Shown here: piece by piece, positions 8,457 through 17,713 of the stretch | How positions within the stretch are numbered: position 1 is the stretch's first letter | How the letters are laid out: each line of letters opens with the position of its first letter | Origin: Stakelama flava | GTDB taxonomy: Bacteria > Pseudomonadota > Alphaproteobacteria > Sphingomonadales > Sphingomonadaceae | Length of the DNA: 64,000 nt | Assembly (NCBI RefSeq): GCF_019351405.1 | Contig: NZ_JAHWZX010000002.1 | Span: forward strand, 186,001 to 250,000 | Direction of reading: 5' to 3' | Program-made: the position numbers and the translations under genes | Notes under the pieces: model-generated | What the model was told of the DNA's origin: nothing | Database searches by the model: none | What the model saw: the letters and a program-made list of their open reading frames with translations, nothing else

Positions 8457-9014
8457 TTACAGGGTAATTTGGGTAGCACCGCCGCCGCGCACAAGAGACC
8501 CGTCGGCATCGGGGTTGAGCTGATGGATGCGAACGGCGAGATATGCGGCAAAAATGATCCACAGCAGATAGGGCACGAGCAGCAGCGCAGCCATGCCGCG
8601 CACCCGCGCGAATAAAAGCGCCGTCATCGCCGTCAGCACGAACATGACCACGATCAGGACGATCGCCCAGACGGTCCGGTGCATACCGAAAAATATCGGC
8701 GACCATGCGAGATTGGCGATCAGTTGCAGCGCGAAAAAGGTGATCGCCCGGCCGCGCATGCGCGATCCGCGCGCGTTGATGACGATCGCCAGCGAAAGCC
8801 CCATCAGGATGTAGATGACGGTCCACGCCGCGGGGAACACCCAGTCGGGCGGGGTGAACGCGGGCTTGGTCAGCGCCGCATACCATGGGTTCATCGATCC
8901 GCTGGGCACCAGCCGCGACGATGCGAAGCCCAGCAGCAAAATAGCGGGCACGGTGACGATCGCCCATCGGAAAAAGGCAAGCCGCAACTGACCGCGCGAC
9001 GCAAGCTCACTCAC
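8457..9014 (-). CDS. tspO: TspO/MBR family tryptophan-rich sensory protein
   Basis: A 185-residue membrane protein with five hydrophobic helices. Diagnostic motifs: NPWYAALTKPAFTPPDWVFPAAWTVIYILMG, LAWSPIFFG, and LLVPYLLWIIFAAYLAVRIHQLN. TspO proteins bind porphyrins and related ligands in the outer or cytoplasmic membrane and modulate tetrapyrrole or stress responses. The GTG start is eight to nine bases after GGGAGG; a TTG one codon earlier is also usable. Length and motif order are those of a normal TspO. Confidence 0.9.
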   Translation of the reverse strand: MSELASRGQLRLAFFRWAIVTVPAILLLGFASSRLVPSGSMNPWYAALTKPAFTPPDWVFPAAWTVIYILMGLSLAIVINARGSRMRGRAITFFALQLIANLAWSPIFFGMHRTVWAIVLIVVMFVLTAMTALLFARVRGMAALLLVPYLLWIIFAAYLAVRIHQLNPDADGSLVRGGGATQITL

Positions 9015-9135
9015 CAATATAGCCTCCCATATTCGCCCGCTCGAAAGGCGGCACGGCCGCCCGGCCTCGATGAAATTTTCATCGAAACCGGAAAGGATGG
9101 CACAGGGGCGCTGCCTACGCCGGAAATGTCAAGGG

Positions 9136-9888
9136 TCAGTCGCTTTTCGGGACGGTTTCGCACCGCGCGGCGATGAGAAATTCGACATTCCCCTCCGGCC
9201 CCGTAATCGGGCTGGGGACGACACCGTCCACGCTCCAGCCGCTATCGATCAGCCAGTCGCGAACCGCTTCGCACACCCGCGCATGGATTGCGGGGTCGCG
9301 AACCACGCCGCCCTTGCCGACCTCTTCGCGCCCCGCCTCGAACTGCGGTTTGATCAGCGCGATCAGCCGAGCGCCCTGGCGGGCAAAGGACAGCGGGCGT
9401 TCGAGCACCTTGGCAAGGCCGATGAAAGAGGCGTCGCATACGATGATGTCGATGGGTTCGGGGATATGCGCATCGGTCAGGATGCGCGCGCTGGTCTGTT
9501 CATGCACCACCACCCGGTCATCCTGCCGCAATTTCCAGGCAAGCTGGTTGGTGCCGCTGTCGACCGCATAGACGCGCGCCGCGCCGTTCGTCAGCAGCAC
9601 ATCGGTGAAGCCGCCCGTGGAGGAGCCGACGTCGATTGCGACCAAGCCGGTCACGTCCACCCCGAATGCCTCAATCGCATGGGCGAGCTTTATTCCGCCG
9701 CGCGATACCCAGGGATGGTCGCGCCCGCGCACTTCCAGCGCGGCGTCGGGGGCGAGTTGCTGGCCCGCTTTCTCTATCTTGCGTTCGCCCGAAAACACGG
9801 TGCCCGCCATGATGAGCGCCTGCGCGCGGGTGCGGCTTTCGACAAGGCCCCGTTCGACGAGCAATTGGTCGGCGCGTATCTTTGCCAT
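9136..9888 (-). CDS. tlyA: TlyA family rRNA (cytidine-2'-O)-methyltransferase
   Basis: A 250-residue protein with an N-terminal S4 RNA-binding domain (RADQLLVERGLVESRTRAQALIM), then an FtsJ-like methyltransferase domain with SAM-binding AIDVGSSTGGFTDVLL and catalytic-region elements PIDIIVCDASFIGL and LIALIKPQFEAGREEVGKGGVV. TlyA enzymes 2'-O-methylate cytidines in 16S/23S rRNA; many annotations call them haemolysin A. The ATG of MAKIRADQ is used. Divergent from the ABC-F gene with 76 bases between. The 120 bases downstream of its stop hold no gene. Confidence 0.92.
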   Translation of the reverse strand: MAKIRADQLLVERGLVESRTRAQALIMAGTVFSGERKIEKAGQQLAPDAALEVRGRDHPWVSRGGIKLAHAIEAFGVDVTGLVAIDVGSSTGGFTDVLLTNGAARVYAVDSGTNQLAWKLRQDDRVVVHEQTSARILTDAHIPEPIDIIVCDASFIGLAKVLERPLSFARQGARLIALIKPQFEAGREEVGKGGVVRDPAIHARVCEAVRDWLIDSGWSVDGVVPSPITGPEGNVEFLIAARCETVPKSD

Positions 9889-9964
9889 GGCTCTCGCCTC
9901 TGCCCCGTGCCCGGCTTTCGCGCAAGGTAGCGCTGGGCGCGGCGCGGTGATAGGCGCTCCTCCC

Positions 9965-11851
9965 ATGCTTACCCTGAATGGCATCACGGTGCGCCTTGGC
10001 GGGCGCACGATCCTCGACGGCGCCACGGCCGCCATCCCGCCGCGCGCGCGGGCCGGACTGATCGGACGCAACGGCGCGGGCAAATCCACGCTGGTGCGCG
10101 TGATCGCCGGGATGCTGGAACCCGATGACGGCAGCGCCGACATGCCGAAGGATTCGCGGCTCGGCTATATCGCGCAGGAGGCGCCAGCCGGTAGCGCGTC
10201 GCCCTTCGACACGGTCCTTGCCGCCGACATTGAACGCGCCGCGCTGATGGAAGAGGCCGAAACCTGTGTCGATCCCGACCGGATCGGCGAATTACACGAA
10301 CGGCTGAACGCGATCGACGCGCATACCGCCCCTGCCCGTGCGGCGAAAATCCTCGCCGGGCTCGGGTTTGACGAAGAGATGCAGCATCGCGCGCTCGATG
10401 CTTATTCGGGCGGGTGGCGGATGCGCGTCGCGCTCGCCGCGCTGCTTTTCTCTCAGCCCGATGTGCTGCTGCTCGACGAACCGTCGAACCATCTCGACCT
10501 CGAAGCGGTGATCTGGCTTGAGGATTTCCTCAAAAGCTATCGCGGCACGATCATCGTGGTCAGCCATGAACGCGACTTCCTGAACAATGTCGTCGATCAC
10601 ATCGTGCATCTGGAACGCGGCAAGCTGACCCTCTATCCCGGCGGCTATGACGCGTTCGAACGCCAGCGCGCCGAACGGGTCGCGCAACTGGAAGCCGCGC
10701 GCGCCAACCAGGAGGCGCAGCGCGCCAAGCTGCAGGACTATATCGCGCGCAATTCGGCGCGGGCCTCCACCGCGAAACAGGCACAGTCGCGCGCTAAGGC
10801 CTTGGCGAAGATGCAGCCCATCGCCGCGATGGCCGACGATCCGTCGCTATCCTTCGGCTTTCCCGATCCCACCGAACTGCGCCCGCCGCTGATCACGCTC
10901 GACATGGCGACGGTCGGGTATGACGAAACACCGATCCTCAAGCGGCTCAACCTGCGGCTCGACCCCGATGACCGGATTGCGCTGCTGGGCCGCAACGGCA
11001 ATGGTAAGACGACGCTCGCCCGCCTGCTCGCCGCGCAACTTTCCCCGATGGAAGGGGAGATGACGGCAAGCGGCAAGATGAAGGTGGGATATTTCACCCA
11101 GTATCAGGTTGAGGAACTCGACCATGCCGATACGCCGCTCGACCATATGACCAGACAAATGCCCGACCACAAACCAGCGGCGGTGCGCGCACAGCTTGGC
11201 CGGTTCGGGTTCAATGCCGACAAAGCGACGACGAAGGTGGGTAAGCTGTCGGGCGGGGAGCGCGCTCGGCTGGCGCTGGCGCTGATCACGCGCGATGCGC
11301 CGCATCTGCTGATCCTCGACGAACCGACCAACCATCTCGACGTCGATTCGCGTGAGGCATTGATTCAGGCGCTCAACGCCTATTCGGGCGCGGTGCTGCT
11401 CGTCAGCCACGATCGCCACATGCTCGAAATGACCGCCGACCGGCTGGTGCTGGTCGATGACGGCACCGCGAAGGAATTTGACGGTAGCATCGACGATTAT
11501 ATCGCCTTCATCCTGTCGAGCGGATCGTCCGCAAAGGGCGGCGGCGATGCAGGCAGCAAGGTCAGCAAGAAGGATCAGCGAAAGGCAAATGCCGCCGCGC
11601 GCGAACGCTTCAAGGAACTGTCGAAGCGGGTTAAGGCGATCGAGAGTCGGATGGACAAGCTGACGAAAGAACGCAGCGCCATCGACCGCGCGCTGTTCGA
11701 TCCCGCCAGCGCAGATGCATCGCTGGCGCAACTCACCGCAAGCGACCTGATGAAACGCCGCGCCGAACTGGAACCCAGGATCGAGGCGATCGAGGCCGAA
11801 TGGCTGGAAGCGAACGAAGCGCTGGAGGCGGACAGGAACGAGGCGGCGTAA
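9965..11851 (+). CDS. ABC-F family ATPase (translation factor type)
   Basis: A 628-residue soluble protein with two ABC cassettes and no membrane segment. Cassette 1 has Walker A GRNGAGKST, signature YSGGWRMR and Walker B LLLDEPSNHLD; cassette 2 has GRNGNGKTT, LSGGERARLALAL and LILDEPTNHLD. The charged interdomain linker (ARANQEAQRAKLQDYIARNS) fits the P-site tRNA interaction motif, and a C-terminal coiled coil (about residues 540-628) follows. ABC-F proteins act on ribosomes; the coiled coil suggests the Uup/YheS group. The ATG of MLTLNG is used because upstream in-frame codons overlap the divergent tlyA gene. Confidence 0.92.
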   Translation: MLTLNGITVRLGGRTILDGATAAIPPRARAGLIGRNGAGKSTLVRVIAGMLEPDDGSADMPKDSRLGYIAQEAPAGSASPFDTVLAADIERAALMEEAETCVDPDRIGELHERLNAIDAHTAPARAAKILAGLGFDEEMQHRALDAYSGGWRMRVALAALLFSQPDVLLLDEPSNHLDLEAVIWLEDFLKSYRGTIIVVSHERDFLNNVVDHIVHLERGKLTLYPGGYDAFERQRAERVAQLEAARANQEAQRAKLQDYIARNSARASTAKQAQSRAKALAKMQPIAAMADDPSLSFGFPDPTELRPPLITLDMATVGYDETPILKRLNLRLDPDDRIALLGRNGNGKTTLARLLAAQLSPMEGEMTASGKMKVGYFTQYQVEELDHADTPLDHMTRQMPDHKPAAVRAQLGRFGFNADKATTKVGKLSGGERARLALALITRDAPHLLILDEPTNHLDVDSREALIQALNAYSGAVLLVSHDRHMLEMTADRLVLVDDGTAKEFDGSIDDYIAFILSSGSSAKGGGDAGSKVSKKDQRKANAAARERFKELSKRVKAIESRMDKLTKERSAIDRALFDPASADASLAQLTASDLMKRRAELEPRIEAIEAEWLEANEALEADRNEAA

Positions 11852-11872
11852 GCATCATCGCTCAACGGTTCG

Positions 11873-12226
11873 TCATTGCGGGCCGAGAAGCGATTCCAGA
11901 TATGCGGTCCGATCGCGGATCACGGTCGCGCGGCAGGTGTAGAAATGGATCACCTGCCCTTCGCGGCCGAAATAGCCGGTGCTCCACGCCTGACAGCTCT
12001 TGTCCTTGAACCTGACCCATAAGCGTTGCTCTTCCAGCAGCGCCGCCTTGGTCTTCGTATCCAGCCCCGGATACACCTTCTTCCACATGGCGTTCAGCGC
12101 GGCATCGGCCTGCTTCACCTGCGCAGCGCCGCATTTGGCAAAGTCCGCGTTCGTGGTCGCAGCCTGTATGCAATCTTCTGATGCCGCCGGCGCGGCGGCG
12201 ACCATCAACAGGGGCAGAAGAAGCAT
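11873..12226 (-). CDS. Secreted LprI-like (DUF1311) protein
   Basis: A 117-residue exported protein. A short signal peptide MLLLPLLMVAAAPAAS is followed by four cysteines and the helical pattern ADAALNAMWKKVYPGL...LLEEQRLWVRFKDKSC, typical of the lysozyme-inhibitor LprI N-terminal domain. It is expected in the periplasm. Function of most family members is untested. Same strand as dxs, 34 bases downstream of it. Confidence 0.8.
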   Translation of the reverse strand: MLLLPLLMVAAAPAASEDCIQAATTNADFAKCGAAQVKQADAALNAMWKKVYPGLDTKTKAALLEEQRLWVRFKDKSCQAWSTGYFGREGQVIHFYTCRATVIRDRTAYLESLLGPQ

Positions 12227-12260
12227 CGGCTGTCCTTCCTATAGCGCGGTAGCCCGACCG

Positions 12261-14192
12261 TCAGGCCGACGCCCCGCCCTGCTTGCTGCTCTCGTTCCAG
12301 CGCAACGCGCCGAGCACCGTTTCGACGATATGTTCGGCGTTCAAATGCGCTTCGTCATATTGTTTTTCTGGCTTGTCCTGATCCTGAAACGCGTCGGGAA
12401 GGCGCATCGTGCGCAGCTTCAGCCCCGCATCGGTCAGCCCTTCGTCACTCGCCATCGTAAGGACGTGCGCGCCGAGGCCGCCGATCGCCCCCTCTTCCAC
12501 TGTCACCGCAACCTCATGGGTCGTGAGTAGCTTGCGGATAAGCGCCTCATCGAGCGGCTTGGCGAAGCGCAGATCGGCAACGCTGGTCGAAAGCCCCTTC
12601 GCCTCCAGCGCATCGGCGGCCTTCAACGCTTCGGCAAGGCGGGTGCCCAGCGACAGAATCGCGACCTTCTTGCCCTCGCGCACCATCCGGCCCTTGCCGA
12701 TGGGCAGCTTTTTCAGCGTTTCGGGAACGCCGACACCGGTGCCGCCGCCGCGCGGATAGCGCAGCGCGATCGGGCCGTCGTCATATTCGGCCGCGGTATA
12801 GGTCATGTGCGCCAGTTCCGCTTCATCCGCGGCGGCCATCACGACGAAATTGGGCAGCGTCGCCAGATAGGTGACGTCGAAACTGCCCGCATGGGTCGCG
12901 CCGTCGGCGCCGACCAGCCCCGCCCGGTCGATCGCGAAGCGAACCGGCAGGTTCTGGATCGCGACATCATGGACCACCTGATCATAGGCGCGCTGAAGGA
13001 AGGTCGAATAGATCGCGCAGAAGGGCCGCATTCCCTGCGCCGCCAGCCCCGCCGCGAACGTCACCGCATGCTGTTCGGCGATACCCACGTCGAACGCGCG
13101 GTCGGGATGCGCCTTGGCGAATTTATCGACGCCGGTGCCGCCCGGCATCGCGGCGGTGATCGCACAGATGCGATCATCGCTGTCGGCGAGTTTGCTCAGC
13201 GTTTCGCCGAACACATCCTGATATTTGGCCGGTCCCGGCGGCCCTTTATGCTGCGCGCCGGTGATGACGTCGAATTTCTGCACGCCGTGATATTTGTCGG
13301 CGGCGTTTTCGGCCGGGGCATAGCCCTTGCCCTTTTGCGTGACGACATGGACGAGCACCGGCCCTTCCTTGGCATCGCGCACATTTTCGAGCACCGGGAT
13401 AAGATGGTCGAGATTATGCCCGTCGATCGGCCCGACATAATAAAAGCCGAGTTCTTCGAACAAGGTGCCGCCCGCAACCATGCCGCGCGTATATTCTTCC
13501 GCCCGGCCAAGCGACTGGTGCACGCGGCGCGACAGTTTCTTGGCGACCTTGCTCGCCAGACTGCGCAGACCGAGATATTCGGACGAGGATACCACGCGCG
13601 CCAGATAAGCCGACAGCCCGCCCACCGGCGGCGCGATCGACATGTCATTGTCGTTCAGGATGACGACCAGCCGGTTACCCGCCTGTTCGGCATTGTTCAT
13701 CGCCTCATAGGCCATCCCTGCGCTCATCGCGCCATCGCCGATCACCGCGATCGCCTTGCCCGGCCTGTCGTTCAGTTTGTTCGCGATCGCAAAGCCAAGC
13801 GCGGCGGAGATTGAGGTCGAACTGTGCGCCGCGCCGAACGGGTCATATTCGCTCTCGGCGCGCTTGGTGAAGCCCGACAGCCCCCCGCCCTGGCGCAGCG
13901 TGCGGATACGATCACGTCGCCCGGTCAGGATTTTGTGCGGATAGCATTGATGCCCGACGTCCCAGATCAGCCGATCTTCGGGCGTATCGAAGATATAATG
14001 GATCGCCACCGTCAGTTCGACGACGCCGAGGCCCGACCCCAGATGCCCGCCGGTCGTGCCGACGGCGGAAATCATCTCTTCGCGCAATTCATCGGAAAGC
14101 TGGCGAAGCTGTGCGGGTTTCAGCTTGCGCAGGTCGGTCGGCGTTTTCACCGTGTCGAGCAGCGGGGTTTCGGGAAGGTCGTTCATTTCCAT
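12261..14192 (-). CDS. dxs: 1-deoxy-D-xylulose-5-phosphate synthase
   Basis: A 643-residue thiamine-diphosphate enzyme of normal length that condenses pyruvate and glyceraldehyde-3-phosphate in the MEP isoprenoid pathway. Landmarks: [39 protein letters not shown], the ThDP/Mg motif [17 protein letters not shown], transketolase domain [15 protein letters not shown] segment, and [22 protein letters not shown] (DRAG motif). The start [10 protein letters not shown] is used; an ATG two codons later is equally possible. The Fur-family gene follows on the other side of its promoter, same strand. Confidence 0.97.
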   Translation of the reverse strand: MEMNDLPETPLLDTVKTPTDLRKLKPAQLRQLSDELREEMISAVGTTGGHLGSGLGVVELTVAIHYIFDTPEDRLIWDVGHQCYPHKILTGRRDRIRTLRQGGGLSGFTKRAESEYDPFGAAHSSTSISAALGFAIANKLNDRPGKAIAVIGDGAMSAGMAYEAMNNAEQAGNRLVVILNDNDMSIAPPVGGLSAYLARVVSSSEYLGLRSLASKVAKKLSRRVHQSLGRAEEYTRGMVAGGTLFEELGFYYVGPIDGHNLDHLIPVLENVRDAKEGPVLVHVVTQKGKGYAPAENAADKYHGVQKFDVITGAQHKGPPGPAKYQDVFGETLSKLADSDDRICAITAAMPGGTGVDKFAKAHPDRAFDVGIAEQHAVTFAAGLAAQGMRPFCAIYSTFLQRAYDQVVHDVAIQNLPVRFAIDRAGLVGADGATHAGSFDVTYLATLPNFVVMAAADEAELAHMTYTAAEYDDGPIALRYPRGGGTGVGVPETLKKLPIGKGRMVREGKKVAILSLGTRLAEALKAADALEAKGLSTSVADLRFAKPLDEALIRKLLTTHEVAVTVEEGAIGGLGAHVLTMASDEGLTDAGLKLRTMRLPDAFQDQDKPEKQYDEAHLNAEHIVETVLGALRWNESSKQGGASA

Positions 14193-14244
14193 GGTTCTAT
14201 CCCACCCTATCGACCGTGTCGATTGATACGGGATTGACGCCGCG

Positions 14245-14703
14245 TCAGTCGCAGTCGGCGCACTTGCCGCGCACTTCGATCACCGGGCGACTTGGAGAAA
14301 AGCCCGCCTCCTGAGCCGCGCTTCGCACGGTTCTGGTGATCGCGTCATTGTCGATATGCACCGCCTGCCCGCAACTGTCGCAGATCAGGAAAATGCAGTC
14401 GTGCAGACAGTCGGGATGCGCATTGGCGATATAGGCATTGGCGCTTTCGACGCGGCGCGCCAGATTGGCGCTGACGAACAGGTCAAGGATGCGATAGACG
14501 CTGTTCGCCGCGACGCGGCGCCCCGCCCGAGCCGACATGGCTTCGGCGATGTCATAGGCAGAGGCAGGCTTTTCAAAGGTCGCCAGCGCCTCGAACACCT
14601 GTTCGCGCATGGCGGTCCATTGTTCGCCCGATTTTTCGAGCGTTCCACGCGCCACCCGCGTCAGGTCGGCGCCTTCATGTTCGTGATGCACGTGACTGGC
14701 CAT
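14245..14703 (-). CDS. zur: Fur-family transcriptional repressor, probably Zur
   Basis: A 152-residue Fur-superfamily regulator. The winged helix includes [30 protein letters not shown] and [16 protein letters not shown]. The dimer domain has a LICDSCG C-x2-C and a terminal GKCADCD C-x2-C for structural zinc, and HxH-type sensory residues [10 protein letters not shown]. Zur proteins repress zinc import genes. The call of Zur over Fur rests on the terminal CxxC, the histidine-rich N-terminus (HVHHEHEG) and the MerC-like gene nearby; it is an inference. The ATG of MASHVHH is used. Confidence 0.8.
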   Translation of the reverse strand: MASHVHHEHEGADLTRVARGTLEKSGEQWTAMREQVFEALATFEKPASAYDIAEAMSARAGRRVAANSVYRILDLFVSANLARRVESANAYIANAHPDCLHDCIFLICDSCGQAVHIDNDAITRTVRSAAQEAGFSPSRPVIEVRGKCADCD

Positions 14704-14913
14704 GCCTCCAAGATAGGCGCGCGCGCGAATAACGGCAAGCATGCGCGACGGTGCCGGCCACCATCCCAGCCCAATGGTTTGCGGCGGGATTTGCTCGCAT
14801 CCTGCAGTAAGCCGGCATTGCCCTGCCACGGCAGCGAAGCTAACCGAAAGTCGAGCGGCACGGGCCAGTACCGACATTTCCTTCGCGAAGCCGCACACGG
14901 AAAGGAGCCGATC

Positions 14914-15906
14914 GTGAGAAGCCGATTGCGAACCAGGGCGACGGCCCTGGCCTGTTCGGGCCTGCTGCTTCTTTCCTTCACCTCCTGCAGCCTTGGCGAT
15001 CCCGTGCCGCCGCCAGACGTGAACCAGAACGGTGGTGAACCCGGTGAAGCGAGCAGCGGTTGCCCTCAGGCGCCCGATCAGGTCCCCGGTGCGCAAGCCA
15101 TAGTGTATGATACAAAAGGCAGGCCGTTACGGCTCTTCGTCCTGCGACCTGCCGATCGGGAAAAGAGGCACCCCGCAATCCTGTTCTTTTTTGGCGGCGG
15201 CTGGCGAACCGGTTCGGTTCGCGCCTTTCAGGATCAGGCTAAAGCATTCCAGCATCGTGGTTTTGTCACGATACTGGCCGATTACCGCGTTCGTTGCCGG
15301 GACGACACCACCCCCCTCGCTTCCACCCGCGATGCGCGAAAGGCGTATGAATGGGTGTTCGATCATGCAACCATGCTGCACATCGACAAGAGCCGTATCG
15401 TATTATCCGGCGGATCGGCAGGAGGTCAGCTCGCCGCAGCGGTGGCGATGCTTGCTTCAAAGAAGCGCAGACCGGCAGCCCTTGTCCTTTTCAATCCTGC
15501 GGTTGACCTGGTGACGCCTGCGGCATGGTATCTGAAACCCTTTGCGCGCAGAATCTCGCCCAGTGCGCTGGACGCGAAAAACGCCCCGCCGACGATCATA
15601 TTTCACGGTCAGTCGGATACGCGCGTTCCCATCACCACGGTGCGTTCTTTCTGCGGGGCGATCGTGCGCGTCGGGGGCGCGTGCCGGTTGTGGGAATATC
15701 CCGGCCAGGTCCACGGCTTCTACCACGACACGAACCCCATCGGATATCTGGGACGGTCACCATTCGACGACACGCTGGCCAAAGCGTTCGAATTTCTGAA
15801 AGACACTGCAATCTTCGGCGTTACCCGCCGAACACCGCGCCCTAATGCGTCGCGCGGCGGTTCAGGTCGTGGCCCAGCACCAGGAAGAACACGCCCAGCA
15901 TCGTGA
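14914..15906 (+). CDS. Lipoprotein alpha/beta hydrolase (carboxylesterase-like)
   Basis: A 330-residue exported esterase-like protein. A lipoprotein signal (ALACSGLLLLSFTSC) ends in a lipobox cysteine at about residue 22. The hydrolase core has an oxyanion-type segment ILFFFGGGWRTGS, the nucleophile elbow GGSAGGQLAA, a downstream Asp in GQSDTRVP, and a final His in PGQVHGFYH, so the triad is complete. This resembles hormone-sensitive-lipase/BD-FAE-type esterases. The GTG start follows AAAGGAG by six bases. The last 65 bases overlap the convergent MerC-like gene, so the C-terminal tail (low-complexity RGGSGRGPAPGRTRPAS) may be read-through. Confidence 0.8.
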   Translation: MRSRLRTRATALACSGLLLLSFTSCSLGDPVPPPDVNQNGGEPGEASSGCPQAPDQVPGAQAIVYDTKGRPLRLFVLRPADREKRHPAILFFFGGGWRTGSVRAFQDQAKAFQHRGFVTILADYRVRCRDDTTPLASTRDARKAYEWVFDHATMLHIDKSRIVLSGGSAGGQLAAAVAMLASKKRRPAALVLFNPAVDLVTPAAWYLKPFARRISPSALDAKNAPPTIIFHGQSDTRVPITTVRSFCGAIVRVGGACRLWEYPGQVHGFYHDTNPIGYLGRSPFDDTLAKAFEFLKDTAIFGVTRRTPRPNASRGGSGRGPAPGRTRPAS

Positions 15907-16225
15907 ACAGCGTTTCGACCTCGCCATGCGGGACATGGAGCGCGCCCGTCATCATCCCCAGTCCGAAACCGCCGACCGCAGCGGGCATCATATAGCCATG
16001 GCTGACAATGCCCTTGCCCAGCGCAAGCACGCCGAACAGGATGGCGAATGCAAGGCCGTATTCATGAATGTGCGGATCGAGCAGCGCGCCCGCCGACGCC
16101 ATCACCACCAGCAGCAGCGATGTCGCAATGCAGTGAACGATGCACAGTCCGCTGATCCCGATGGCGATCGAATCGAAGCGCGAATCGATCCGGTTCCATG
16201 CATGGGAGAGGGCGGCGCTTGTCAT
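15842..16225 (-). CDS. MerC-domain membrane protein
   Basis: A 127-residue membrane protein with four hydrophobic helices. The first helix contains GISGLCIVHCIATSLLL, the C-x3-C-like metal-passing pair of MerC proteins, and the loop DPHIHEY adds histidines. MerC was described as a mercuric-ion transporter; in sphingomonads MerC-domain proteins often lie near Zur and may carry zinc. The ATG of MTSAALSHAW is used; a TTG 13 codons upstream extends the frame. Upstream lies ATGTTATATTGTC (minus strand), a half-match to Zur-type operators. Confidence 0.75.
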   Translation of the reverse strand: MTSAALSHAWNRIDSRFDSIAIGISGLCIVHCIATSLLLVVMASAGALLDPHIHEYGLAFAILFGVLALGKGIVSHGYMMPAAVGGFGLGMMTGALHVPHGEVETLFTMLGVFFLVLGHDLNRRATH

Positions 16226-16352
16226 GACAACAGTCGCTATAGGCGCGCTCCAAAATCGAGACAATATAACATATGATGCCTGTCGGTGCGATTTCCGCGC
16301 CGCGCCTCACCCGGTCTGGCATGCGCGATCCGCGCGCGGTAGAGCCTGCATC

Positions 16353-17396
16353 GTGTTGCAACCGACTCGCGATCCCGTCTCCGCGCGCCCGCTCGCGCTC
16401 GCCAACTGGCTGTTCGTCGTGGCCGCATTGATCGTGGCCATGGTGGTGGTCGGCGGCGTCACCCGGCTGACCGAATCGGGGCTGTCGATCACGCAATGGG
16501 ACCCGGTCAGCGGCATCGTGCCGCCGCTAACCCATAACCAGTGGCGGGCGGAATTCGCACATTACCGCCAGATCGACCAATATGCCGCCGTTCACGCCGG
16601 AATGACGCTGGCGCAGTTCAAGGGCATTTTCTTTTGGGAATATTCGCACCGGCTGCTCGGCCGGGTGATCGGCATGGCATTCTTCTTGCCCCTCGCCTGG
16701 TTCTGGGTCCGCGGCGTGATTCCGCACGGCTATAAATGGCGGCTGGTCGCGCTGCTGGCGCTGGGCGGGCTGCAGGGCGCCTTTGGCTGGCTGATGGTGC
16801 GATCGGGGTTACAGCCGGGCATGATCGAGGTCAGCCATTACTGGCTCGCCATCCATCTGATCACCGCATTGTTCACGATGGCCGGGATCGTCTGGACCGC
16901 ACTCGATCTTCGCCTGCTTAACCGTGCACATTTGGCCCAGCCCGCGCGGCTGACGGCAGCGGGCGCGTTTACCGGCTTCGTGCTGTTCGTTCAGCTTGTT
17001 TATGGCGCGTTCATGGCGGGGCTTCGCGCCGGGCTGGTCACCGATCAGTGGCCGCTGATGAACGGCCATTTTTTCCCCACCCGCGAATTCGCCGCACGCG
17101 GCTTTTTCGATGCGATTTTCAACGATCCCTATGTCGTTCACTGGATCCATCGCTGGTGGGCCTGGGTCGTGGTGGCGGCGCTCGTCTGGCTGGCGCGCAA
17201 GGTGCGCGCCCTCGATCGCCGCGCATCGATCGCCATTCACACCGCTTTCGGGATTCAGATAGTGCTCGGCATCGCGACGGTGATGACGGGCGTACCGATC
17301 TGGCTCGCCGCACTGCATCAGCTCGTGGGCGCGTTGCTTGTGGTCGCGGTGACCTGGGGCGCACATGCGATCGGCACGAAAAGGCAGGCCGTATGA
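16353..17396 (+). CDS. ctaA: Heme A synthase
   Basis: A 347-residue eight-helix membrane protein that oxidises heme O to heme A for cytochrome oxidase. Motifs: VVVGGVTRLTESGLSITQWDPVSG, FFWEYSHRLLGRVIGMAF with a haem-ligand histidine, VSHYWLAIHL, PYVVHWIHRWWAW and LAALHQLVGALL carrying the other conserved histidines. This is the long alphaproteobacterial type. The GTG start (VLQPTRDP) is chosen because it immediately precedes the conserved N-terminus; TTG one codon later is also possible. Stop overlaps cutA start as ATGA. Confidence 0.93.
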   Translation: MLQPTRDPVSARPLALANWLFVVAALIVAMVVVGGVTRLTESGLSITQWDPVSGIVPPLTHNQWRAEFAHYRQIDQYAAVHAGMTLAQFKGIFFWEYSHRLLGRVIGMAFFLPLAWFWVRGVIPHGYKWRLVALLALGGLQGAFGWLMVRSGLQPGMIEVSHYWLAIHLITALFTMAGIVWTALDLRLLNRAHLAQPARLTAAGAFTGFVLFVQLVYGAFMAGLRAGLVTDQWPLMNGHFFPTREFAARGFFDAIFNDPYVVHWIHRWWAWVVVAALVWLARKVRALDRRASIAIHTAFGIQIVLGIATVMTGVPIWLAALHQLVGALLVVAVTWGAHAIGTKRQAV

Positions 17397-17713
17397 GCGA
17401 AATTGCCATCGTGTACGCGACCTTCCCCGACCGGCAGAGCGCCGACACCGTCGCGCATGCCGTGGTCCGTGAACGGCGCGCCGCCTGCGCCAATATTCTC
17501 GGCGAATGCATGTCGGTGTATCACTGGGAAGGAAGCGTCCAGTCCGAACGCGAGGTCGCCGCACTGTTCAAGGCACCGGCCGACGCGGCAGAGCAACTGC
17601 GCGACCGGATCGTCGCGCTTCACCCCTATGACCTTCCCGCCGTCGAAAGCTGGACCGTTAGCGTGAACCGCGCCGTTGCGGATTGGGCCGATGCCGCCGT
17701 TGTACGCGACTGA
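17393..17713 (+). CDS. cutA: Divalent-cation tolerance protein CutA
   Basis: A 106-residue trimeric cytosolic protein. Family motifs: IVYATFPDRQSADTVAHAVV, RRAACANILGECMSVYHWEG, EREVAALFKAP and HPYDLPAVESW. It belongs to the PII-like ferredoxin-fold group; linked to metal tolerance and, in some bacteria, other signalling. It is translationally coupled to ctaA through a four-base overlap. Length is normal. Confidence 0.93.
   Translation: MSEIAIVYATFPDRQSADTVAHAVVRERRAACANILGECMSVYHWEGSVQSEREVAALFKAPADAAEQLRDRIVALHPYDLPAVESWTVSVNRAVADWADAAVVRD

Noticed and set aside
9605..9964. Upstream extension of the ABC-F frame
   Set aside because: It overlaps tlyA on the other strand; the ATG at 9965 begins the conserved cassette.
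12807..13814. A 335-codon frame opposite dxs
   Set aside because: Shadow of dxs; composition without domains and no ribosome site.
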